From Butyriboletus loyo (Eukaryota; Basidiomycota; Agaricomycetes; Boletales; Boletaceae): a stretch of DNA of 64,000 bases. Shown piece by piece: positions 35,160 to 44,551 of this stretch. A program made the translations under genes and the position numbers. Within the stretch, counting starts at the first letter, position 1. Every line of letters starts with the position of its first letter. The DNA is taken from positions 558,001 to 622,000 of the forward strand of contig JBBPSI010000002.1 in assembly GCA_038093515.1 (NCBI GenBank), given 5' to 3'. A model generated the notes under the pieces. The model was not told the origin of the DNA and searched no databases. It was given only the letters and a program-made list of their open reading frames with translations.

Positions 35160-36042
35160 TCAAGCAACACCCGGACAGGGTCTCTTGGGCTCTGGTTCCT
35201 TGTCGACCGGTTCGTCAGGCGTAACACACGGCACATCGTCGCGCTTGCGTTTTCTCGCGAGCCTCGCCTTTTCCTTGCGCGCTTCTTCGTCCCATTCTTC
35301 TTGCAGGTGGGCTTTCAGCATGGGCATGTTTTTCATGTCTCGTTCACATTTCCAGCAACAGAGGCCTTCCTTGAGAAGATCCTCGTAATCGCCCTTCTTC
35401 AGTTGAGACATCTATTTGAATTCATGTGAATAGGGGAATAGAGTGAACGGATGGCATCAACGACATTGACATACTCGCTCAAAATAAGAAGGTTCCTCGT
35501 CGAACCACGAAACGACTTCGTGTAGGTGTAAGAAGAAGCCGAGCTTGGGGTGAAACGAGTTGTAATGCTTCTTGTGCTTCATCTTTTCCGAACACAAATC
35601 GTTCGACAGAACGTGCAGGTGCAAATGTCTCCAAGTACAGTGCGGATCGGGACAGTGAGAGGAAAGACGGTGATAAACTAACACGGACTCACTCCATGCT
35701 CGGGGCGGCGTGAAATCCTGTCCAGATATCCCATTGAAACCCGTACCGGTTCTGCATCTCCTCCCGAATCATCTTCTTGACAACGTGGGCCGCATCGTTC
35801 AGGTCCATCAGCACTTGTTTCGCGCGTGCTTTGTCGCCCTCGAGCAAGGAACGAAGGTTGGTGAGCTCAGACGCGCCCAGCGGTGGTCTGACGCGTGGTA
35901 GGACTAAAAAGTGGAAGATCGACTTGGGGAACGCGTCAAAGACTGTCAAGCATTTGTTCGTATACTCGAACAGGACCGAGGGCGGCAATGTCTCTGGTGT
36001 CGCCTTTTGCGCATACCCTCGCAAGACAGTCAAGTTCGACAT
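35160..36042 (-). CDS. HNT3: Aprataxin (Hnt3), DNA 5'-adenylate hydrolase
   Basis: Aprataxin removes AMP left on DNA 5' ends by abortive ligation. About 240 residues in three exons from MSNLTVLRGYAQKA (36042). The HIT domain runs through VFDAFPKSIFHFLVLPRV, HVVKKMIREEMQNR and, spliced over an intron, GFHAAPSMEHLHLHVLS, which holds the histidine triad HxHxH. KKHYNSFHPKLGFFLHLHEVVSWF is the post-HIT region, and the last exon has a C2HC zinc finger (LCCWKCERDMKNMPMLKAHLQEEW) that binds DNA. As in other fungi there is no FHA domain. The tail is Lys/Arg-rich (KEKARLARKRKRDD), probably a nuclear signal. Assignment is firm. Confidence 0.93.
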
Positions 36043-36189
36043 TGAGCTTCAGTGGCAGTGGCAGTGTGGCGGACAGGACAGGACACGCTGGCACTGAAAG
36101 CAAACATCCATGGTTATGGTATAATACAACTGGGTACACCGGGGCACTCGTATGATACGTACTAAATAGAAAGCGAAAGAGCTCACACC

Positions 36190-39100
36190 TCACCTCCCCG
36201 CCTTCAGTAGCTCCCTCATGTTCTCGCTGAGCGCCGGAAGTGTGACATTCACCTTCTTTCCACCCACCGCATCACTTCCCGCTGTACTCCGGCGATGGAT
36301 CAAAACACTCGTAGAGGAAGATTGACTGCTTTCTTCCGCACGTCGTCGGTCGATGTCCGCCACGAACTGGGAGTACGAGAGAAAGAGCACCTCTGCTTGG
36401 GCGAGGGTAGAGTCAAGCTCGATGGTCATGCTGAGCTCGTTGCAGTACTGTATGAAGATGCGACGCTTGTTTGTTCAGAGCAGGTGCCTGAACCATCAGT
36501 GCTCACCTTCAAGATCTCATCAAACTGAACAAGATGCACAAGTGAGATTGGTCTGGTGGATTGATAGAACCGCATGAACGAACCTCGACAAGGTAACGTA
36601 AGATCATGTCGCGATGCGACTCGAGGATGGCAAGTGCTACGAAGAGGGCAAAGTCGTTGCTGTAATAGTCCGTCCAAAACACTTCCCAGAGCCGCAATAC
36701 ATCATCGAAGGGGAACTCGCGTTTGAATGCGATCAGTACCCAACTACAAGATATGTCAGACAAACCATTTGACAGACGCTCAACGCTCACCGGAAACAGA
36801 AAAACAAATTGAGACCCTCGGTTTTCTCTGTCAAAGAATGATAAGACGAGGATCATGGCACAAGAGAGTTACAAACCAAAATGTCGATACAGCTCAGGGT
36901 CTATCACGCTGATCAATTCTTGCAGGGTAGACAACTGCTTCTTCATACCGCTCTGGTCGCGGAGGAAATTCTGACCCTGAACAGGTATAAAAGACATCAA
37001 ATCACTCAGCTACATGGAAACGCACCATACGATTCATGACCTCGACGAAGCACCAGAATGTCAACTCTTCCTCCGCATCCATCACAACGTACAGTGGCGC
37101 ACACAGGTCGGACATTCCCTGAACATATCCTTCATCCCCACGTGTCAGCACTAGGCATGATCGGATGAAATGATACATTCTCTGCGAAACTCACCGAGAC
37201 CTTTATCATAAAAGTTATACGTCAGAAGAATACCACCCATGCGGTCAATATGTTCATTACTGGGAGACTGCGCTCCGATGTCCGTGAGCTGAGGTGAGAT
37301 CGTAGAATGCCCTCGGTGGGCACGCCCTGCCTCGGGATCACTGAACGAGTCCTCGTAGCTATAGGAGAAGAGTGGGTGAGTACGATCCGTACGACGGCAG
37401 TCCACATCTATGCGATGTCGTTCCTCCAGAATATCCTGTCGATCAAAAACCTCTGGTACGCCGCGCCATTCATTCTTTATTTCTTGATAGCGTTTCCTGC
37501 GCAGATCCATGAACATCACGCATATACCCGAGGAGGCGTACAAACCTCTTTTCTTCCCAACTCCTCTTACGCTCCTCGGCGTCAACATTCCATGCATGAA
37601 CTCCGAGGAGGAAGGGCCAGATCTTCTTCCTCAACGTTCCCGCAGGCGTTATTCCCCTCCTAAATACTTCCCGTTTCATCTCCTCGATCCTCACTTTGGG
37701 CCTCCCATCAGCCGCAAACCACCTTTGCCACGTCTTCTCATCAATGGGATTGCGGGGATCCCTTGATGTCTTTGGTGTCGGTAAATTGACCGTGGAGTGT
37801 AGTAGCTCAAACACCCCCAGTGAAGATGTCTCCTCAGCCATATCTGGGGATGAAGCAGGCAGCGCCTGCGCCTCTCTCCTCCTCGCCCTGTCACCCTCCT
37901 CTGCCACGATCCGCGCCCATCGAGCGAGGTAAACGCGGGCGCTCTCAAACTCCCCGACGCCACCCTTCTCAACCCAACTACCCCACTCCCATTCACCGTT
38001 GGCGCTCACAAGAGACTTGACAGGATCGGGGAGGTGTGGAACAATGGGCTTTGCAAGAGGGTGAGACAGGATGTTTTGTGCGGCATGGCGCGTGGCACGT
38101 GTGATGTTGGAAAAGGATTGTAGAAGTGCAAGCCGTGCTTGGGATGTATTTTGCGTTGTCGAGACAGAAGGCGGGTAGAGAGAGCGATGCAATATTGACG
38201 TACGGTTCGAATAGGGATTGGTCGTGCTGAAGAGCGGAGTAGAAATTGGCCTGGGACGACGGTGAGCTGGGACGGGTGAGTGGGAGTTTGCATATGATGA
38301 TTGCGCAAGGATGTCGTCTACCGCATCATCGTCAAATAATTGAGTGGAATGCGCCTCTATGTCCGCTCTTGAGGGATCGACTATGAACAGGGTCGGCTGA
38401 ACAGATGAACGCAAAAGATGGGCATAACATCGTAAACGTGATATGAGATCTTCTCCCCCCCACGATACAGGTGGACGCGTAACGGATCCTGACATGCTCA
38501 AAGGGACAAGCGGGGGGTATGCATTTGAAGAGTTCCGTCTGTTGTATGTACGTGGTGGAAGGGTCATCGACAGCGATTCGTCGTCATGAAAGTGCAGAGT
38601 CGGCAGCGTAGACCCGTTGATGAGATTGATGCCTACAGTACCATCTTGGGATATTGAACAGGGGTGAGCACACAGAAACAGCGAAAAGCGTCGCAAGTCA
38701 CTCACACCACGACGAGAGAGTCGGTGGATGAACCAAGAGGGAATATATAGACGTCAGAGGGACAGAGAACGCATACGACTCCGGTCGTTGAGTTGGTAAG
38801 TCGATAAGGACTGCATCTGTGAGGCAGACGGTGAGACGGGAGAGAGGATAGAATCACTGCCAACCTTCGTCTTCTTCGTCCGAGATAGCCCTTTCCTCGA
38901 TCTTGACGAACTTGTCCCACTCTTCTGTCCCTTTTTCGTTCAAGAGAGTCTCTGGTATCCACGCGAGGAGATATGTCGGATTCACCGCGTCCTACGAGCC
39001 ATGATGAGGTATCTTTGGTGAAGGCGATAGGAGACGTACACGTTTGACGAGCGCTACGAAACCAGGGATGTTGTCTCTTGCGTATGCGGTGGGATTGACA

Positions 39101-39204
39101 TAGACCTTGGACTTGCTGTAGAGGAGTCTGTACTTGCTCTCCTCGTCGGCAGGTGCAGACGAGGTGTTGTTGTCGTCATCGGACACACGCCTTATTTCGA
39201 CCAT
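36190..39204 (-). CDS. GYP7: TBC-domain Rab GTPase-activating protein, Gyp7-like
   Basis: A GAP for Ypt/Rab GTPases of the vacuolar pathway, about 790 residues in about eight exons. The N-terminal part (SKYRLLYSKSKVYVNPTAYARDNIPGF ... TYLLAWIPETLLN, TLPTLHFHDDESLSMTLPP) is the PH-like domain of the Gyp7/TBC1D15 group. The TBC domain has REVFRRGITPAGTLRKKIWPFLLGV, the arginine finger in HRIDVDCRRTDR, YEQ-type GILLTYNFYDKGLGYVQGMSDLCAPLY with the glutamine finger YVQGMSD, then FWCFVEVMNRM, FFCFRWVLIAFKREFPFDDVLRLWEVFWTDYYS and LAILESHRDMIL. Both catalytic fingers are intact, so it should be active. Start chosen at MVEIRRVSDDDN (39204). Confidence 0.9.
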
Positions 39205-39531
39205 GGAACCCGACTGTAAGAGATGGGTTTAGCTCACCTGGACATACGTCCAGAAACGCTGTGCATACAGATACGACAGAGAGGGAGCTTTCGGAGAGAG
39301 AAGGACAGTGAGAATCTCCGCCACGCATGGGACGAGTCACTCTCGCTGTGGTTGGAGACGGGACTGCGGGAGACGAGCGCAGCCATCCATTTGTGGCAGT
39401 GCTGCTCACGGTGCGATCTTACGTTCTTCCAGAGCACTCAATGTACCGTCCACTGCAGCGGGCTGACTCGGTCGTTGTACAGCGCAGGAGCAAAGTGAAT
39501 TACAATAAAACAAACGTTCAAGCACACGCCG
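39205..39531. other. Intergenic region
   Basis: 327 bp between the 3' end of eS21 and the start of the Gyp7 gene, both on the minus strand; it should contain the Gyp7 promoter. Nothing else seen. Confidence 0.4.
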
Positions 39532-39978
39532 TTACTTTTGGTACGACCACACATTCCGGAGCACTGCATGACCCACACATACGAACGATCGTAAACTCAT
39601 CAGCACACCGTTCGACCTCGAGGAGAAATACCTACATCCAGCTTTGGTGGCTAGCCGATTGAGTGAATCATCACTCTCGCCTTGTGAGCGGACCTGTCCA
39701 CAGAGTGCGAACGAGGTGTAGGTGTTCAACGCACGGCCATTGGCATCGACATCAACGACATTTATCTGGACCGATGCGTGGTCCTTGGAGGTAATCAGGC
39801 GGTCTGTAATGCACGCAGGTAGGATCGTCACTGAGCGCTCATCACTATCGAGACACTTACTAGTGGCCGCGCACTTGCGAGGGACGTAGAGATCAACGAG
39901 AACACCCTGCATAGGGCGCGTAAATTATTGAAAGTGAATGGACCCATGGCAGAATGCACATACCTGGTCGTTTTCCAT
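39532..39978 (-). CDS. RPS21: 40S ribosomal protein eS21
   Basis: A small ribosomal-subunit protein of about 88 residues in four exons. Exon 1 (ATG at 39978) codes only MENDQ; then [40 protein letters not shown]...[24 protein letters not shown] and finally [10 protein letters not shown] with the stop TAA at 39532-39534. This matches eS21 end to end, including the [14 protein letters not shown] signature. Early short introns are usual for fungal ribosomal protein genes. Confidence 0.96.
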
Positions 39979-40684
39979 TGCGAGGTCGTGAAATTACGAT
40001 GAATGAGCAACGCAGCTGGCCACAATGGATGCGTGGGAACATATTAAGTCAGAACTGTACAGACCCAGATCTCTGATTACACGTGTTTACGCCGTAGTCA
40101 GGCAATTTAGACCAAGGCCCATTCCTGTAATCGGCCGTTCTTATCCTGTGTCTGTATGAGGTGTGGACGACTGGGTTGCTCAGCAATAGAACAGGCTAAC
40201 TACCTCGGAAATGCGAGTACGGTCGTAACGACACAAAGAGAATCTGGGCAACGAAAAGGCAAAGAATGCGGCGTGGTGAGACAGGTTCGAATGAGAATAT
40301 ACAGGCATCATATTGGTGAATGCGAATCATCATGTGGAATGGTGCAAATGCGTAAAGGGAGAACAAGAATGCAGGCATATAAGTACGAGAACAAATGCAG
40401 AGGGCCCTGGCAAAGGGCAAACAGACATCACTCATCCAAGTCGCAGGCATGGTCCGTGATGAAGCAGTAAGTAAAGCGTGGTCTTTGCGACGCGAGTGGA
40501 TGAAAGCAGATCTCGGTAGGACTACATGGTGAAGTTGAGATGACGTTAGTTGACTTCGTAGATAGCGGGCAGACGCTCGCAATTAACTGCGTCAGATGGA
40601 AGTAAGCATTTCGATTATATGTCGATAAGATGGAAGCGACGAGAGTGGATGATAGACACGAGGGTCGAAGTGCGAAGTGAAGGC
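39979..40684. other. Intergenic region upstream of eS21
   Basis: About 700 bp with no supported gene. It should include the eS21 promoter at its left part. Frames on both strands are short and lack recognisable motifs. Confidence 0.4.
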
Positions 40685-41440
40685 TCAGAACGGGGTGCTG
40701 GGATTGACGCCGCGTGGGAAGACAGGCATGAGATTGTGAAATGTGACATTGCTTGGATCGAACGGAACCCGAGGGGGCGGTGTCCTTGGACAATCTGGGA
40801 GGGAATTGGGGGGGCGGTGAATCGAGGGGTGTTGCACAAGGTGTGGCTCGCTGGGGGAAGACTCGTGGCCACTCCCGAGCGGATTCGAGCGCAGGGATGT
40901 TTTTCTGCGACGCACGGGTCCAGAAGCAGGGATAGTGTCTGAGAAAGTGACAGGATCATCATTGAAGGGCAGCTGAGAGAGATCTGCTATATCGCAGCTG
41001 ATGGGACTTGTCGCCTCGAGGGCAGAAATCCAGGGGAGTTGATCGAATATGGATGGACGTCCAAAGGCATCGAAAGGACAGTCAACGCGTTGTGGATGAC
41101 GACGACGCCTGGTAGAGCGACCAAGGAGACGAGACTGGGCACGCCTCTTGTGGGGTGGACCACATGGGGTGGGTGATTTAGAGCTCTGTGAGATGACAGG
41201 TGAAGCGGGGTGTAAGCGAAGCGGGGGAGGACATACGAGCGCGACGTAGGGTGGGTCGTGGAGTCTGATGGGAGACAAGAGGCGAGGGGGAGGGAAGAAT
41301 GTTCGTGAGTGGGTGGTGCGCTGTGGATCGTATGAGGAGAGGAGAGGAGAGGCCGTTGGATGGACGCACCGGATTGGAGGGCTGGGAGTCTTGAGCGAAA
41401 AAGTGGGAGAACTGAGGGGGGTGACGCGGAGAGGGGGCAA
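40685..41440 (-). CDS. Unknown Ser/Pro-rich protein (5' end unresolved)
   Basis: Not recognised. One frame stays open from 41440 to 40685. A perfect intron (GCGCTC/GTATGT to CTCACAG) sits in phase 0, joining DPPYVAL to SSKSPTPCGPPHKRRAQSRLLGRSTRRRR; such a basic stretch suggests a nuclear protein. The most ordered-looking piece is FGRPSIFDQLPWISALEATS. The end reads NVTFHNLMPVFPRGVNPSTPF. The frame contains no ATG at its 5' end, so a first exon is missing from this model. Three overlapping frames are open here because the region is C-rich, so confidence is limited. Confidence 0.45.
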   Translation of the reverse strand: MPPLRVTPLSSPTFSLKTPSPPIRCVHPTASPLLSSYDPQRTTHSRTFFPPPRLLSPIRLHDPPYVALVCPPPLRLHPASPVISQSSKSPTPCGPPHKRRAQSRLLGRSTRRRRHPQRVDCPFDAFGRPSIFDQLPWISALEATSPISCDIADLSQLPFNDDPVTFSDTIPASGPVRRRKTSLRSNPLGSGHESSPSEPHLVQHPSIHRPPNSLPDCPRTPPPRVPFDPSNVTFHNLMPVFPRGVNPSTPF

Positions 41441-41899
41441 GGATGGCAGGCATTGGAGTGAATAATGATACAGAGTAGGTTTTTGAGAGCTAAAGAGAGA
41501 GACTGAGCATGCTGAAAGGGGTCACGACAATGCAGAGCGCGAGAGGCCTTGCATGGCGGATGCCGCGAGGTTACCACCCCCAGCATTACCGCATTTGGAC
41601 CTGGCCAATAGTGCAACGCCAGCTTGTGCCATTACTACCAACTCCATCGCTGCCCAACCCATCATGGGCGAACAATGCGGAGCGTCAATACAAATTCGTG
41701 CCACGGCCGTGTCCATTGTGGATATGTAACCAGAGTGACTCCGTCGTGTCATTTCCGTCAAGCAATCATTCGTACCTGCACTTGTATTCATAATGTAGAT
41801 TTTGGCTGACCAAAGCAGATGAAAACAAAAAAAAAAAGTGCGACGATGCTGATGCAACTAAGGTGATAATACAGATACTTGGTCCACTCATCGACACGC
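41441..41899. other. Intergenic region 3' of HSP90
   Basis: 459 bp between the end of HSP90 and the unknown gene, same strand. It has an A run at about 41828-41839. No gene seen. Confidence 0.4.
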
Positions 41900-44295
41900 C
41901 TAGTCAATCTCCTCCATCGCCGAAGTAGAGGAAGCCTCAGCTGCCGGTGCCTCCTCCGTGGTCTCGGTCATAGGCTCGTCCTCATCCACATCAAGACCCA
42001 AGCTGATCATACGGTGGATGCGCTTAGCGAAGGAAGTAGGATCGTCCAACGAGAAGCCAGACGTGAGGAGCGCCGTCTCGAATAATAGGTACGTCAGATC
42101 TCGGACAGACTTGTCAGCCTTGTCCTCCGTGACCTTGCGCTTCAATTCCTTGATAATCGCGTTGTGAGAGTTGAGCTCTAGCGTCTTCTTTGACGCCATA
42201 TACGATGACATCGACGAGTCACGCAAAGCCTGAGCTTTCATGATACGCTCCTGCACATCATCGTTCAGCTGTACTCTGACCAAGATTTATCCAAACACGC
42301 ACCATGTTCGATGACCAGCCAAATTGACCAGTGACGAGGACACAAGGCGAGTCAGTGATTCGGTTGGAAACAACGACCTTCTCAACCTTGTCGCCGAGAG
42401 CCTCCTTGATTGTCGTGCACAAGTCATTGAACTGGGCAGCTTCCTCTTCACGTGCCTTCTTCTCTTCCTCAGTCTCCTCGAGCTCGAGGCCCTCTTTCGA
42501 CACGCAGATAAGCTTCTTACCCTCAAACTCCTTGAGTTGAGTGACAGCGTATTCGTCGATGGGGTCAACCAAGAGCAGAACTTCGAAGCCCTTCTTCTTG
42601 AGGACTTCGAGGAACGGCGACTCCTTGACGGCCCCGATAGATTCTCCCGTGAGGTAGTAGATTGACTTTTGGATCTCAGGCATACGAGTAATGTAGTCTA
42701 CAGTCGTGATTGAGCATCGATTTTTGCGACAGGGATAGACAAACACACACCTTTGAGCGAAGTCTGCTCCTCAATAGACTTGGTGGAGTAGAAGCGCAAG
42801 AACTCAGCGAGCTTGCTACGGTTTTGAGCGTCCTCGTGAATACCAAGTTTCAAGTTCTTGCCAAAGGCTTCATAGAACTTGTTAAAGTTGTCCTTGTCCT
42901 CCGCAATCTCGTTGAAAAGGTCCAAACACTTCTTGACGATGTTCTTACGGATGACCTTGAGGATCTTGTTCTGTTGGAGAGTCTCACGGGAAATGTTGAG
43001 GGGGAGATCCTCGGAGTCGACAATACCCTTGATGAAATTGAGGTATTCAGGGATGAGGTCCTCGCAATCGTCCATGATAAAGACACGGCGGACATAGAGT
43101 TTGATGTTGTTACGCTTCTTCTTGGACTCGAAGAGATCGAAGGGAGCACTGCAAAGGGCATGAGCTGCGCAAGTGCGTCACAAACCAATCTCTTACCGCT
43201 TGGGAAGAAAAAGGATGGCCTTGAATTCGAGCTGACCCTCAACGGAGAAATGCTTTACGGCGAGGTGGTCCTCCCAGTCGTTTGTAAGCGACTTGTAGAA
43301 GGAAGCGTATTCTTCGGTGGTGATATCCTGAGGGTTGCGCGTCCAAATGGGCTTCGTCTTGTTGAGCTCCTCGTTGACGACTTGCATCTCCTTGACCTTC
43401 TTTGTCTTCTTCTCCTTGGGCTTGTCTTCCTCGTCCTCGACCTCCTCGATTTTCGACTCTTCGGTCTCCTCTTTCACTTCCTCCTCTTCATCTTCAACTT
43501 CCTGTAGAAAACGTTTAGAATCAAACGAGGAAAGCGTAATCAAGACGAACCTTCTCAACCTCCTTGGTCACGGCGAGCTGAATGGGGTATGAGATGAACT
43601 CGGAGTGCTTCTTGACAATGTCTTTGATTTTCTTTTCCTCGAGGTACTCGGTCTGGTCATCCTTCAAGTAAAGACGGAGCTCAGTACCACGACCAAGAGG
43701 AGGGTTGACGGTATCAGGGGTGATGGTGAATGTACCACCGGCAGCGGACTCCCAGATGTATTGCTCGTCGTCATTGTGTTTGGAGATGACCTGAACGCGC
43801 TCTGCGACGAGGTACGCAGAGTAGAAACCGACACCAAATTGACCAATCATGGAAATATCAGCACCGGAGCTGAGTGCCTCCATGAAACCCTATTCCAAAC
43901 ACGGTCAGAACAGGAGTAAGAATGGGCGAAAATGATCTACCTTGGTACCGGACTTGGCGATGGTACCCAGGTTGTTGACGAGGTCTGCTTTGGTCATACC
44001 GACACCGGTATCACGGATGGAGAGGAGCTTATTCTCCTTGTCGGGCGTGATGCGGATGCAGAGCTCCTTGCTGGTGTCAAGAGCGGAAGGATCGGTCAGG
44101 GATGTATAACGGATTTTGTCGAGGGCGTCGGAGCCATTGGAAATCAGCTCCCGGAGGAAGATCTCCTTGTTGGAGTAGAACGTGTCTGGGATCGGGTTAG
44201 ATGACGATGATTGGTCGTTGGAGACGGTGCTCACTGATGATCAAGTCGAGGAGTTGACTGATCTCGGCCTGGAAACCAAAGCGCTCAGTTGCCAT
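41900..44295 (-). CDS. HSP90: Cytosolic HSP90 chaperone, C-terminus MEEID
   Basis: ATP-dependent chaperone for kinases and receptors, about 700 residues in about seven exons. The ATPase domain opens [19 protein letters not shown], then [50 protein letters not shown] and [16 protein letters not shown]. An acidic/lysine linker (about 43390-43500) links to the middle domain ([31 protein letters not shown]), and the C-terminal dimer domain contains [16 protein letters not shown] and [24 protein letters not shown]. The last five residues, 41903-41917, are MEEID, where nearly all cytosolic HSP90s end MEEVD, the docking peptide of TPR co-chaperones. Two perfect heat-shock elements lie upstream. Paralogue choice is clear: no ER retention signal. 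Confidence 0.97.
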
Positions 44296-44466
44296 TTTGA
44301 ACTGAATAAGGGGTTAGATATGGAAGAAGGGTACCGAATGGATGTGCTGCTCACCGTTCAGGTGAATTGAGCAGAGAACAAAGATATGTGAGGGAGAGAA
44401 AGGGAGGGAGGTGTACAGACGCGTCCGATCGTTCGTCTTTTAAGTAGTCCCAGTTCCCTCTGTTCG

Positions 44467-44479
44467 TTCGAGAAGATTC
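44467..44479. promoter_or_regulatory. Heat-shock element 1 of HSP90
   Basis: TTCgaGAAgaTTC: three perfect alternating 5-bp heat-shock-factor units, 172-184 bp upstream of the HSP90 ATG. Confidence 0.8.
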
Positions 44480-44508
44480 GACGATTAGTCTTGGGCTTCA
44501 AAAGTCCC

Positions 44509-44521
44509 TTCCAGAACATTC
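44509..44521. promoter_or_regulatory. Heat-shock element 2 of HSP90
   Basis: TTCcaGAAcaTTC: a second perfect three-unit heat-shock element, 214-226 bp upstream of the HSP90 ATG and 42 bp from the first. Confidence 0.8.
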
Positions 44522-44551
44522 CATCACACTTGCCTATTCAGGATCGTCAAC

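Noticed and set aside
39850..39905. GTGATGA C-box-like motif in an eS21 intron, possible snoRNA
   Set aside because: No D box (CTGA) or closing stem, and the intron is only about 57 nt.
40987..41616. 209-codon open frame overlapping the unknown gene
   Set aside because: It is one of three overlapping C-rich frames; only the other frame has a phase-matched GTATGT...CAG intron.
42710..43507. 265-codon plus-strand open frame opposite HSP90
   Set aside because: Long antisense frames are a codon-bias shadow of highly expressed chaperone genes; it has no domain pattern.
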